DNA from: Chloroflexota bacterium
GTDB taxonomy: Bacteria; Chloroflexota; Dehalococcoidia; SM23-28-2; RBG-16-64-32
Reading direction: 5' to 3'
NCBI GenBank assembly: GCA_022564695.1
Contig: JADFKX010000043.1
Span: 1-13,338 of the forward strand
DNA length: 13,338 nucleotides
The translations under genes were made by a program, and so were the position numbers. The notes below the pieces were generated by a model, which did not search any database, was not told where the DNA came from, and saw only the letters and a list, made by a program, of their open reading frames with translations. Each line of letters starts with the position of its first letter. The stretch's first letter is position 1. Positions 5,707-12,228 of the stretch are shown piece after piece.

Positions 5707-7523
5707 TGGCCCGGGGATTCGCCGCTGCCCTGGATGAATGCTTGGCCGCCATGAGCGCAGGCGAGAGCCTGGATGAGTGCCTGGCTCGCTACCCGCGGTA
5801 TGCGGAGGAGTTGCGGACGCACCTGCCGCTGGCCCAGCGGCTGACCATGACGCCACGGCACCAGCCTCGGGCCGCTGTCCAGGAGGCAGCCTGGCAGCGC
5901 TTCCGCTCGCAGGCGAGTGATATGCGCCTAGGGCGGAGGCCGCCGCTTTCCTTCGCTTGGTTGCGTCCGCTGGCGATCGCGGCCGTCTTGGTGCTGGCCG
6001 TCCTGGGTGTCGCGGGCGGCGGCGCCTACGCATCGCAGGACGCTCTCCCCGATAGTCCTCTCTATCGCGTCAAGCTGTTAACGGAGGATGCGCGGGTGTG
6101 GGTCACCTTCGACGATAGTCGGAAGGCGGAGCTGCTGCTCAACCAGTCCAACGAGCGCACGGATGAGGTCATGGCGATGCTGCGCGCAGGGAAGCCGATT
6201 CAGGGAAACGTCCTCAGCGCCCTGCGAGAGCGCACCGCACGGGCCGTGCGCATCCTGGAGAACCATCCGGATGAGTTGGCCTTGCTGGCACGCGTACGCG
6301 AACAATCGGCTGAGCAGGAGGACCTCTTGCTAGTGCTGTGGGGAGATATCGCGGAGTCCGCACGGGACGAGTACGCCGAGGTGGTTGCCACTCTTCACAA
6401 CGTCCAACTGCGGACCAGCGGCACGCCAGGCTCCGTTAGGCCCGACGATCTTGCCGCTGGGATCATCCACATCAGGGGATCGGCCGAGCTGGTGGCAGAG
6501 GGTGTGTGGCTGTTGGGCGGCGTCGAGGTCAGGATTGATCGTCGCACGCGAGGGGACAACGAGCTTGAGCCGGGTCAGATGGTCAGAGTTGTGGCCGCCA
6601 GGGGAAGCGATGGACGGCTACTCGCGCTTGAGGTTACAGCTGTCAGCGATGGGCCGCCCGATCAGCAGTACATCGTCTCCGGCACACTGGAGGACGTTGG
6701 CGATGGCGAAGTGGTTATCGCTGGCCAGCGGATCGCCATCACCACGAGGACTCTGCTCAAGCTTCAGCTGCAGCGAGGCCAGCGAGTGGAGATAAGAGTC
6801 GATGACATCGACGGGCAGGCCGTCGCTTCCAGCGTGGAGGGATCTACAGGTGATAGGGATGAGGAGGCGTCCGCTCTGCTGGCCTACGAGGGAATCATTG
6901 AGGGCGCGGTCAGCACTGATGAGGTCAGCAACGATTGGGTGGTAGGTGGCCAGAAGTTCACCGTTACACCCAGCACCGAGATCGACGCCCGAAGCGGGGT
7001 GCTGGTCGAAGGCGCCCGCGCCCGCGTAGAGGCGGTAGTCGAGAACGGGGACGTGATCGCCAAGAGAGTAGTGATCCTGGCGGATGAGGACGACGCGGAC
7101 GCGGACATCGTGCGGATTGAAGGGGTGCTGGAAGCGGGGGATGATGAGAGCTGGACTGTCAGCGGCATAGAGATAGTCGCCCCTGCCGATGTGGAAACCC
7201 CAGTAGTCGGTAGCCTTGTCACACTTGAAGGACGCCTGATAGACGGGCATCTCGTGCTGGAGAAGCTCGTCACCACCTTCACGCCCGGCCGCAGCGGGCT
7301 GGCGCTCATTCGCGGCACCATCGGGCGAATCGAAGAGAGCGGCGCCTGGCAGATCGGCCTTCTCCGTGTCGAGATACCAGATGAGGCGTTCGTGCTTGGA
7401 GAGCCGCAGGTGGGAAGCCGGGTGTTTATCTGGGGAAGCCGTGACGACGAGGATTCCCTGCAGGCTGTCTACGTCAACATCCTAAGCCGGACGCCAGTGG
7501 AACCACCGGCCTCGGAGGACTAA
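5706..7523 (+). CDS. membrane DUF5667 protein with five DUF5666-like repeats, putative anti-sigma factor
   Basis: The 605-residue protein begins with a cytosolic segment (1-75) containing LDECLARYPRYAEELRTHLP, typical of proteins encoded next to Chloroflexota ECF sigma factors. One membrane helix follows (about 87-108). Just outside it lies a DUF5667-type helical domain (about 112-235) opened by LPDSPLYRVKLLTEDAR. Then come five beta-rich repeats of about 60 residues resembling DUF5666: 254-313, 322-380, 393-458, 467-525 and 531-593. Each opens with an (I/V)xGxxE-like strand and ends with a strand such as LLALEVTAV or VIAKRVVIL. The N-in, C-out topology and coupling to the sigma gene suggest that the cytosolic part restrains the sigma factor while the outer domains sense the envelope. 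The anti-sigma role is inferred; no ZAS zinc motif (HxxxCxxC) is seen. Confidence 0.8.
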   Translation: MARGFAAALDECLAAMSAGESLDECLARYPRYAEELRTHLPLAQRLTMTPRHQPRAAVQEAAWQRFRSQASDMRLGRRPPLSFAWLRPLAIAAVLVLAVLGVAGGGAYASQDALPDSPLYRVKLLTEDARVWVTFDDSRKAELLLNQSNERTDEVMAMLRAGKPIQGNVLSALRERTARAVRILENHPDELALLARVREQSAEQEDLLLVLWGDIAESARDEYAEVVATLHNVQLRTSGTPGSVRPDDLAAGIIHIRGSAELVAEGVWLLGGVEVRIDRRTRGDNELEPGQMVRVVAARGSDGRLLALEVTAVSDGPPDQQYIVSGTLEDVGDGEVVIAGQRIAITTRTLLKLQLQRGQRVEIRVDDIDGQAVASSVEGSTGDRDEEASALLAYEGIIEGAVSTDEVSNDWVVGGQKFTVTPSTEIDARSGVLVEGARARVEAVVENGDVIAKRVVILADEDDADADIVRIEGVLEAGDDESWTVSGIEIVAPADVETPVVGSLVTLEGRLIDGHLVLEKLVTTFTPGRSGLALIRGTIGRIEESGAWQIGLLRVEIPDEAFVLGEPQVGSRVFIWGSRDDEDSLQAVYVNILSRTPVEPPASED

Positions 7524-7574
7524 GCTCAACCCTATTCGACGGCTGACCGGCACTCGGCAGCATGTCACGTCGTG

Positions 7575-7603
7575 TTGACAAATGGTAGGCGGCTGCGTAT
7601 AGT
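7575..7603 (+). promoter_or_regulatory. tetR promoter
   Basis: A perfect TTGACA (7575-7580) and TATAGT (7598-7603) are separated by the ideal 17 bp. Transcription would start near 7610, inside the palindromic operator at 7604-7621, giving a leader of about 30 nt. This is the best-matching promoter in the window. Confidence 0.8.
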
Positions 7604-7621
7604 ATAGCGAGCGCTCGCTAT
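7604..7621. promoter_or_regulatory. TetR operator, perfect 18-bp palindrome
   Basis: ATAGCGAGCGCTCGCTAT is a perfect 18-bp palindrome that starts at the base after the -10 box and covers the predicted transcription start. Bound protein would block polymerase, the usual autorepression layout of TetR-family genes. Three close relatives lie at 8678-8735. Confidence 0.8.
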
Positions 7622-7638
7622 GGCGGACGGGAGCCATT

Positions 7639-8307
7639 ATGCCGAAGCTGAAGCCGGAGGAGATCGAGAACCGAAGGCGGGAGATAATCGTAGCTGCCCG
7701 CGCTTGTTTCCTGCGCAACGGTTTCCACCAGACCACCACAGATGAGATCTGCCACGAGGCGGCGATCACGCCCGGCGGCCTCTATCATTACTTCGGCAGC
7801 AAGGAAGAGATCATAAGCGCCGTTATCGAGGATACGACGCGAGCCACGGTTGCTGACCTGACGGCAACGGCCGAAGCGTCCGGGGACATGCGCTCCGCCG
7901 TTCAGGCCCTGTCTTCTCTCTTCTTCGAGTGGGCACGCAACCCCGAGATTGATAATATAACGCGACTGCACGTGGAGATCTGGGCCGAAACGTTGCGAAA
8001 TGAGAAGCTGGCCAAGATCACGCGGGGAAGCCGATCCATGCGGCGCCAGTGGCTTGAATCTCTCATCCGGAAAGCGAAATCTGAGGGAGTATACGCGGAG
8101 CAGGTTGACCCAAGAGGATTGGCCGATCTCACCATGGCGATCTTCGACGGACTGCGCCTGGGTAGATTGCTGTGGAAGGACGACTTCGACGTGGATGGCG
8201 CTCTCCAGTCGCTGCTCCTGATGCAGACCGGCCGTCTCACCAACGGAGCGAATGTTACTGCAGGCCAGAAAGAGGCACGCTCAGCGGGAGGCGCCAGAGC
8301 GCGTTAA
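7639..8307 (+). CDS. TetR/AcrR family transcriptional regulator
   Basis: The 222-residue protein has an N-terminal TetR helix-turn-helix (about 13-60): RREIIVAARACFLRNGFHQ, then TTTDEICHEAAITPGGLYHYF with the classic recognition-helix ending GGLYHYFGSKEEI. The rest (about 75-200) is a variable helical ligand-binding and dimer domain that resembles the AcrR/BetI-like C-terminal type but gives no ligand. ATG 7639 follows GGGAG by 5 bases; stop is TAA. The gene stands alone, so its target is not obvious from operon structure. Its promoter carries a perfect palindrome that it very probably binds, and three similar boxes lie downstream next to gltX. The last 20 residues are low-complexity. Confidence 0.92.
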   Translation: MPKLKPEEIENRRREIIVAARACFLRNGFHQTTTDEICHEAAITPGGLYHYFGSKEEIISAVIEDTTRATVADLTATAEASGDMRSAVQALSSLFFEWARNPEIDNITRLHVEIWAETLRNEKLAKITRGSRSMRRQWLESLIRKAKSEGVYAEQVDPRGLADLTMAIFDGLRLGRLLWKDDFDVDGALQSLLLMQTGRLTNGANVTAGQKEARSAGGARAR

Positions 8308-8322
8308 CGAACAAGAAAGGGG

Positions 8323-8414
8323 TCGCCCAGGCCGCCAGATAACTTCCTCCCTTTGGGCGATGGCGGCCCGGGCGGCGATATTGAGGCCGCCGTGGGATCA
8401 GCCACGGCGGCCTC
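8323..8414 (+). other. cluster of complementary segments and a perfect 13-bp hairpin
   Basis: TCGCCC (8323-8328) is complementary to GGGCGA (8355-8360), and GGCCGCCA (8330-8337) to TGGCGGCC (8361-8368). The order A-B-A'-B' would allow an H-type pseudoknot or two competing stems. Next, GAGGCCGCCGTGG (8383-8395) and CCACGGCGGCCTC (8402-8414) form a 13-bp stem with a 6-base loop and no T-run. These lie just after the tetR stop, so they could be part of the tetR 3' untranslated region or a separate structured RNA. Confidence 0.45.
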
Positions 8415-8423
8415 TCACGTCTC

Positions 8424-8466
8424 GGGGGCAAGGGTGAGCCCCCTGGGGGTGCGGCGACCCCTTTTT
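8424..8466 (+). terminator. Rho-independent terminator downstream of tetR
   Basis: A 6-bp stem GGGGGC/GCCCCC (8424-8443) is followed by GGGGT (8446-8450), loop GCGGCG, ACCCC (8457-8461) and five T residues (8462-8466). The second hairpin plus T-run is a standard intrinsic terminator on the plus strand. It lies about 140 bases after the tetR stop, so everything from 8308 to here would be transcribed with tetR. Confidence 0.65.
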
Positions 8467-8621
8467 CAAGACGCCGAAGTTAGAACCAGCCGCGGCCGGC
8501 AGGCAGGCCAAGATGAACGGAAGAGAGATGAACACCGGATGATATAGGCCGGCCGAGGCTGGAAGCTGTTTGCCTGTTCTCGAAATCATTTCATCCATAT
8601 CAAGTAATTGAAATCATGAGT

Positions 8622-8649
8622 ATTGTAGGACATGGACGGCGGCAGTCAA
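8622..8649 (-). promoter_or_regulatory. possible minus-strand promoter in the gene-free region
   Basis: On the minus strand TTGACT (8649-8644) and TACAAT (8627-8622) are 16 bp apart, in an AT-rich stretch just downstream (in minus direction) of the operator array. It points at 8398-8598, where only a doubtful 66-codon frame without ribosome-binding site is present. If active it would make a short RNA of unknown role. Confidence 0.35.
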
Positions 8650-8677
8650 GAGGTTTGAGTGGAAAAGAAAGTATTAT

Positions 8678-8735
8678 ATAGCGAGCGCTCATTATACTGA
8701 GCGAGCGCTCGTTATGCCGAGAAAGCGCTCGCTAT
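8678..8735. repeat. array of three TetR operator-like boxes with exact 20-bp spacing
   Basis: Three boxes match the tetR operator palindrome: 8678-8695 (16 of 18 bases), 8698-8715 (15 of 18) and 8718-8735 (14 of 18). All share the core AGCGCTC, and the centres fall after 8686, 8706 and 8726, exactly 20 bp apart. The array ends 8 bp from the gltX stop codon and overlaps AT-rich TATAAT-like hexamers (minus 8696-8691 and 8678-8673; plus TATTAT 8672-8677). No recognisable gene starts next to it. Confidence 0.75.
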
Positions 8736-8742
8736 CGCTACT

Positions 8743-10230
8743 TTACGCCGGTGACTGCGCTCGAAGCCGTCGCAGCGCTGACTCCAGCCGCTCCAGGCTG
8801 CGTTCGCGCCCCAGGACGGCCATCGTCTCGAACAGCGGCGGCGCCGCTGTCTTGCCGGTCACCGCTACTCGGATGAGGCCGAAAAGCTCGCCGGTTTTCA
8901 TCCCCAATTCCTCGGCCTGAGGCCGGATGGCACCCTCCAACGCCTCGTGCTGCCAGTGTTCGAGACTGCTGATACGCCGTACAACCGCCTGCAGAGCGGC
9001 CGCGGCTACCTCAGGGGCGCCAGCCAGCTTCTTGACCAGCAGGGTCTTCGTATCGTATTCAAGCTCTCCTTCTCGGAAGAAGAAGTCAGCCATCTCCACG
9101 GTCTCGGTCAGCAGTTTGACGCGCTCACGGATAAGAGGGATGACAGATTGGAGCATGTTACGATCTACCGACCCGCCCAGCTTCTCTTCCAAGAACGGCG
9201 CTGTGCGCTCCGCGAGCTCCTCTTCCGGCAGTTCGCGGATGTAGACGCCGTTCATCCAGGCCAGCTTGTCGAAGTTGAACACTGCGGGGCTGGCCAGCAC
9301 GCGGTCCAGGCTGAAGTGGCGGACGAACGTCTCGCGGTCGATGATCTCCGTGTGATCGTCAAGAGACCAGCCGAGAAGGCCGAGGAAGTTGAACAGTGCC
9401 TCCGGTAGGAAGCCGCGGTCGCGGAAGGTCAGGACGGAGGTGTCACCGTGGCGTTTGGAGAGCTTGGCGCGGTCCGGCCCCATGATCATGGGCAAATGTG
9501 CGAAGATGGGCGGCTCCCAATCGAGAGCCCGGTAGAGGAGGACGTGCCGGGGCGTGCTGGATAGCCACTCATCGCCGCGAAGGACGTGTGTTATTTCCAT
9601 CAGCTTATCGTCCACGATGTTGGCGAGATGGTACACGGGGAAACCGTCCGACTTAAGTAGCACGAAGTCGTCCAGGTTATCGTTTTCGAACACGATGTCG
9701 CCCCGGACGAGGTCGTTGAAGGCGGTCTGGCCGGTGAGGGGTGTCTTGAAGCGGACCACGCTAGGCAGCGCCTGGGAATCCAGCTTATCGCGCTCGGCTA
9801 CCGGGAGGTCACGACAGTTACGGTCGTACTTGGGTGGGAGCTTGCGGCGCTGCAGCTCCTTACGCACCTCAGCTAGACGCTCCGGCGTGCAGTAGCAGCG
9901 GTAGGCGTGGCCGGCCTCGATGAGCTGGTCGGCGTAGCGGTTGTGTGTCTCCACTCGGCGGGACTGCGTGTACGGGCCGTGATCGCCGATGTCACGGCTG
10001 GGGTCGGAGGGGTCCGGCCCCTCGTCATAGTCCAGGCCTAGCCAGGCAAGCGAGTCGAAGATCGCCCTCTCTGAGCCCTCGACGTAGCGGGTGCGGTCGG
10101 TATCCTCCAGGCGCACGATGAAGGCGCCACCCTCGTGGCGGGCGAACAGCCAGTTGAAGAGGGCGGTGCGGATGTTGCCCACGTGGGGCACGCCCGTGGG
10201 GGAGGGGGCGTAGCGGACGCGTACGGACAT
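8743..10230 (-). CDS. gltX: glutamyl-tRNA synthetase (GluRS)
   Basis: The 495-residue enzyme attaches glutamate to tRNA-Glu in the cytoplasm, using ATP. The class I signature HIGH appears as H16-VGN in PSPTGVPHVGN, KMSKS as K256-LSKR, and the catalytic domain carries the usual RLEDTD and DEWLSSTPRH segments. Three cysteines (CYC near 112-114 and NC near 139) may be the zinc site of bacterial GluRS. The C-terminal helical anticodon-binding part is complete and the length is normal. ATG 10230 is chosen because homology starts there (MSVRVRYAPSP); GTG 10269 and ATG 10242 are in-frame alternatives but lie within the putative promoter. TAGAAT (10246-10241) and GTGACC (10269-10264), 17 bp apart, would give an almost leaderless mRNA. 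If the organism lacks GlnRS the enzyme may also charge tRNA-Gln; this is not decidable here. Confidence 0.95.
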   Translation of the reverse strand: MSVRVRYAPSPTGVPHVGNIRTALFNWLFARHEGGAFIVRLEDTDRTRYVEGSERAIFDSLAWLGLDYDEGPDPSDPSRDIGDHGPYTQSRRVETHNRYADQLIEAGHAYRCYCTPERLAEVRKELQRRKLPPKYDRNCRDLPVAERDKLDSQALPSVVRFKTPLTGQTAFNDLVRGDIVFENDNLDDFVLLKSDGFPVYHLANIVDDKLMEITHVLRGDEWLSSTPRHVLLYRALDWEPPIFAHLPMIMGPDRAKLSKRHGDTSVLTFRDRGFLPEALFNFLGLLGWSLDDHTEIIDRETFVRHFSLDRVLASPAVFNFDKLAWMNGVYIRELPEEELAERTAPFLEEKLGGSVDRNMLQSVIPLIRERVKLLTETVEMADFFFREGELEYDTKTLLVKKLAGAPEVAAAALQAVVRRISSLEHWQHEALEGAIRPQAEELGMKTGELFGLIRVAVTGKTAAPPLFETMAVLGRERSLERLESALRRLRAQSPA

Positions 10231-10240
10231 GGCGGGGCTC

Positions 10241-10269
10241 ATTCTAGCAAGAATGCGTGGTACGGTCAC
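10241..10269 (-). promoter_or_regulatory. gltX promoter, nearly leaderless
   Basis: On the minus strand GTGACC (10269-10264) and TAGAAT (10246-10241) are 17 bp apart. The -10 box ends 10 bases before the chosen ATG at 10230, so the mRNA would have only a few bases of leader. No Shine-Dalgarno sequence is seen. Confidence 0.5.
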
Positions 10270-10288
10270 AGCGCTACGAGCATGCCTC

Positions 10289-10317
10289 TTGAACTAACGC
10301 CGCGTAGCCGCTACCTT
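10289..10317 (+). promoter_or_regulatory. promoter of the 107-residue hypothetical gene, nearly leaderless
   Basis: TTGAAC (10289-10294) and TACCTT (10312-10317) are 17 bp apart, and 10 bases separate the -10 box from ATG 10328. This mirrors the divergent gltX promoter in spacing. Confidence 0.4.
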
Positions 10318-10327
10318 GAACCTCAGC

Positions 10328-10651
10328 ATGGACGGCGTAATCGAGGTCAATCCAGGGCGCGTCGAGACGCTGTACACCAACGGCATGGAGCTGCCGTACG
10401 TGGAGTTCGGCCAGGCGGAGCCAGCGCTAAAGCTAGTGCACGGCGGCGAGGATCATTGGTACTACAAGACGCTTCCGTTGAAGGGGTACGGGGCGGTTCT
10501 TGCAAAGTATATACGTGAGCTGGAGGCGGAAGGGAAGCGGCCGCTGCTGGCACGGTTTCGCCCCGGAGAGAACTTTTCGACTTCCTCGCACTGGGACCGC
10601 ATCTACATCTACGCCACCGGCGTGACGCCCATAGGCGCGGGCAAGAAGTAG
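10328..10651 (+). CDS. hypothetical protein, 107 residues
   Basis: I do not recognise this protein. It has no membrane segment, signal peptide or known catalytic motif. It is a small soluble alpha/beta-looking chain rich in aromatic residues (HWYYKTLPLKGYG near 47-59, SSHWDRIYIYATG near 86-98), with a charged central helix (AKYIRELEAEGKRP near 63-76) and a Lys-rich end. Codon use looks like that of its GC-rich neighbours, and the frame ends 2 bases before the convergent rluD stop, which supports a real gene. It is divergent from gltX. ATG 10328 is preferred over TTG 10316 because the latter falls inside the likely -10 box; neither has a ribosome-binding site. Stop is TAG. Confidence 0.65.
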   Translation: MDGVIEVNPGRVETLYTNGMELPYVEFGQAEPALKLVHGGEDHWYYKTLPLKGYGAVLAKYIRELEAEGKRPLLARFRPGENFSTSSHWDRIYIYATGVTPIGAGKK

Positions 10652-10653
10652 CG

Positions 10654-11550
10654 CTAGCGGCGAAGGTTCGCGAGCGCCTCACGCAGGTCCGTCGGCAGGG
10701 GCGACTCGAACTCCACTTGGCGGCCGCTGGACGGAAGGTCGAACGCCAGCCGCCAGGCGTGCAGGAACTGCCTGTCGATGAGCTCCGAGCGCTTTCCGTA
10801 GACTGTGTCGCCGACCACCGGATGGCCGATGGCGGCCAGGTGGACGCGGATCTGGTGGGTGCGGCCCGTGATGGGCTTCACCTCCAGCAGGGCGAAACGG
10901 TCCAACTCTTCGCGCACTCGGTACTTCGTCTCCGCCTCGCGGCCGCCGGCGACGACCGCCATCTTCTTCCGGTTCCGGGGGTGCCGTCCGATGGGCGCCT
11001 CGATAGTACCCTGAGCGGGCTGCGGGACGCCGTGTACAAGCGCCAGGTAGGTCTTGCGCACCGCACGTTCCTTGAGCTGACGTGTCAGGCCGGAGCGTGC
11101 GCGCTCGTTCTTGGCGACGACTAGCAACCCAGAGGTGTCCTTGTCCAGACGGTGGACGATCCCCGGCCGTATGGTGTCGCGCAAAGACGCCAACTCAGGC
11201 GCCAGAGCCAAGAGCGCGTTGACCAGCGTCCCGCTGGGGTGCCCCGGCGCGGGGTGTACGGTAAGCCCGGCCGGCTTATCGACGACGATGATGTCATCGT
11301 CCTGATAGATGATCGTAACTGGTATGGGCTCGGCCGCCGGCCTCGCCTCCTCAACGGGCGGCACGGTGGCTACGACACGTGCGCCGACGGCGAGACGATG
11401 GGACGGCCGCTCCCGCCGTCCGTCCACCGTGACCAGGCCATCCTCGATGAGGCGGCGGGCCTGGCTCCGGGAGAGGTCTGCAGCGAGGCGGGCGAGAAGG
11501 ACATCCAGCCTCTCGCCCGGCCTATCAGCCGTCAGCTCCAGCGTCTTCAC
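10654..11550 (-). CDS. rluD: RluA-family 23S rRNA pseudouridine synthase (RluD-like)
   Basis: The 298-residue enzyme isomerises uridine to pseudouridine in large-subunit rRNA. An N-terminal S4 RNA-binding domain (about 13-60: ERLDVLLARL, LSRSQARRLIEDGLVTVDG) precedes the catalytic domain. The signature HRLDKDTSGLLVVAK contains the catalytic aspartate D136 (first D of RLDKD). Other family blocks are DKPAGLTVHP (91-100), KTYLALV and GRTHQIRVHLAAIGHPVVGD. Length matches RluD/YlyB types; the exact target uridines cannot be assigned. Translation starts at GTG 11550, inside the end of lspA (26-bp overlap), without a strong ribosome-binding site, so it is probably coupled to lspA translation in a two-gene operon, an arrangement common in many bacteria. 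Stop is TAG. Confidence 0.9.
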   Translation of the reverse strand: MKTLELTADRPGERLDVLLARLAADLSRSQARRLIEDGLVTVDGRRERPSHRLAVGARVVATVPPVEEARPAAEPIPVTIIYQDDDIIVVDKPAGLTVHPAPGHPSGTLVNALLALAPELASLRDTIRPGIVHRLDKDTSGLLVVAKNERARSGLTRQLKERAVRKTYLALVHGVPQPAQGTIEAPIGRHPRNRKKMAVVAGGREAETKYRVREELDRFALLEVKPITGRTHQIRVHLAAIGHPVVGDTVYGKRSELIDRQFLHAWRLAFDLPSSGRQVEFESPLPTDLREALANLRR

Positions 11551-12034
11551 GTTCGTCTTTAGGTGGCGGCCGCTCGGCGAACAGCACGTACCCCAGCAGC
11601 AGGACAGCGATGCCGATGGTGATAGAGGAGTCTGCCACGTTAAAGGAAGGCCAGAACGGAAAATCTATGAAGTCGGTCACTCTCCCCAGGCGAACGCGGT
11701 CCACCAGGTTGCCGATAGCGCCGCCCAGCATCATCCCAATGGCGATGGGCGCTACCAGGTGATCGAAGGGCGGGTAGCGATAGTACAGATAGATCGCGGC
11801 CATGCCGATGACGGTGGTGACGATGAGGAAGCCGGTCTGATCCTTCAGTATGCCGAAGGCGGCGCCGGTGTTAGTGACATGATGTAGCCGGATGGGCCAT
11901 CCGTCCGGCCAGGTCTCACCGCGGTCCATGAACGTACGGACGAGCCCCTTGGTGGCTTGGTCCAGCGCTATGATGATGACGGCGGCGCCGAGGAAGAGGG
12001 CGCGCGGTAACCAGGTGGTGGTGGACGCGTTCAT
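11525..12034 (-). CDS. lspA: lipoprotein signal peptidase (signal peptidase II)
   Basis: The 169-residue inner-membrane aspartyl protease removes signal peptides from prolipoproteins after diacylglyceryl transfer. Four membrane helices are visible (about 10-27, 66-85, 92-112, 136-153). Conserved blocks are VTNTGAAFG (53-61), GGAIGNLVDRVRLGRVTDF (104-122) with catalytic D121, and FNVADSSI (131-138) with catalytic D135. Start ATG 12034 gives a normal N-terminus (MNASTTTWLPRALFLGAAV); ATG 12052 is a close alternative preceded by GGAG only 2 bases away. The open frame back to 12241 is not protein-like. Stop TGA lies inside rluD, which follows in the same operon. Confidence 0.92.
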   Translation of the reverse strand: MNASTTTWLPRALFLGAAVIIIALDQATKGLVRTFMDRGETWPDGWPIRLHHVTNTGAAFGILKDQTGFLIVTTVIGMAAIYLYYRYPPFDHLVAPIAIGMMLGGAIGNLVDRVRLGRVTDFIDFPFWPSFNVADSSITIGIAVLLLGYVLFAERPPPKDEREDAGADG

Positions 12035-12112
12035 CGCTTCGGCTGTGCGCATCGCTCCGATGATAGCACGGTGGATTCGGTAGATCGTAACAGGGTGCGG
12101 GTACGCACAGGT

Positions 12113-12142
12113 TTGACGCCAGCTATGGGCGGTTGCTATCCT
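12113..12142 (+). promoter_or_regulatory. possible promoter of the siroheme-decarboxylase-like gene
   Basis: TTGACG (12113-12118) and TATCCT (12137-12142) are 18 bp apart in the 194-bp divergent region between lspA and the next gene. The predicted leader of about 80 nt ends with the strong AGGAGG at 12213-12218. Confidence 0.4.
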
Positions 12143-12228
12143 CAATCTGACCGGCCAAGCTTTAGAAAGGCATCCGCAGTTGGCATTAGGCACATACGAG
12201 GCGACCCCTGGAAGGAGGAGCGCTACTC

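Larger units (their letters stand above)
8308..8742. other. gene-free regulatory region between tetR and gltX
   Basis: No credible protein-coding gene is present in these 435 bases. The left half is very GC-rich and folds into hairpins ending in an intrinsic terminator (8424-8466). The right half (about 8568-8742) is AT-rich and holds a possible minus-strand promoter and the three-box operator array. GAAATCAT occurs twice (8582-8589 and 8610-8617). Confidence 0.6.

Noticed and set aside
8398..8598. 66-codon minus-strand frame behind a possible promoter
   Set aside because: No ribosome-binding site, and it runs through terminator hairpins; kept only as a note in the structured-region entries.
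8678..8735. CRISPR-like short repeat array
   Set aside because: Three palindromic boxes with 2-base gaps, no spacers and no cas genes; they match the tetR operator instead.
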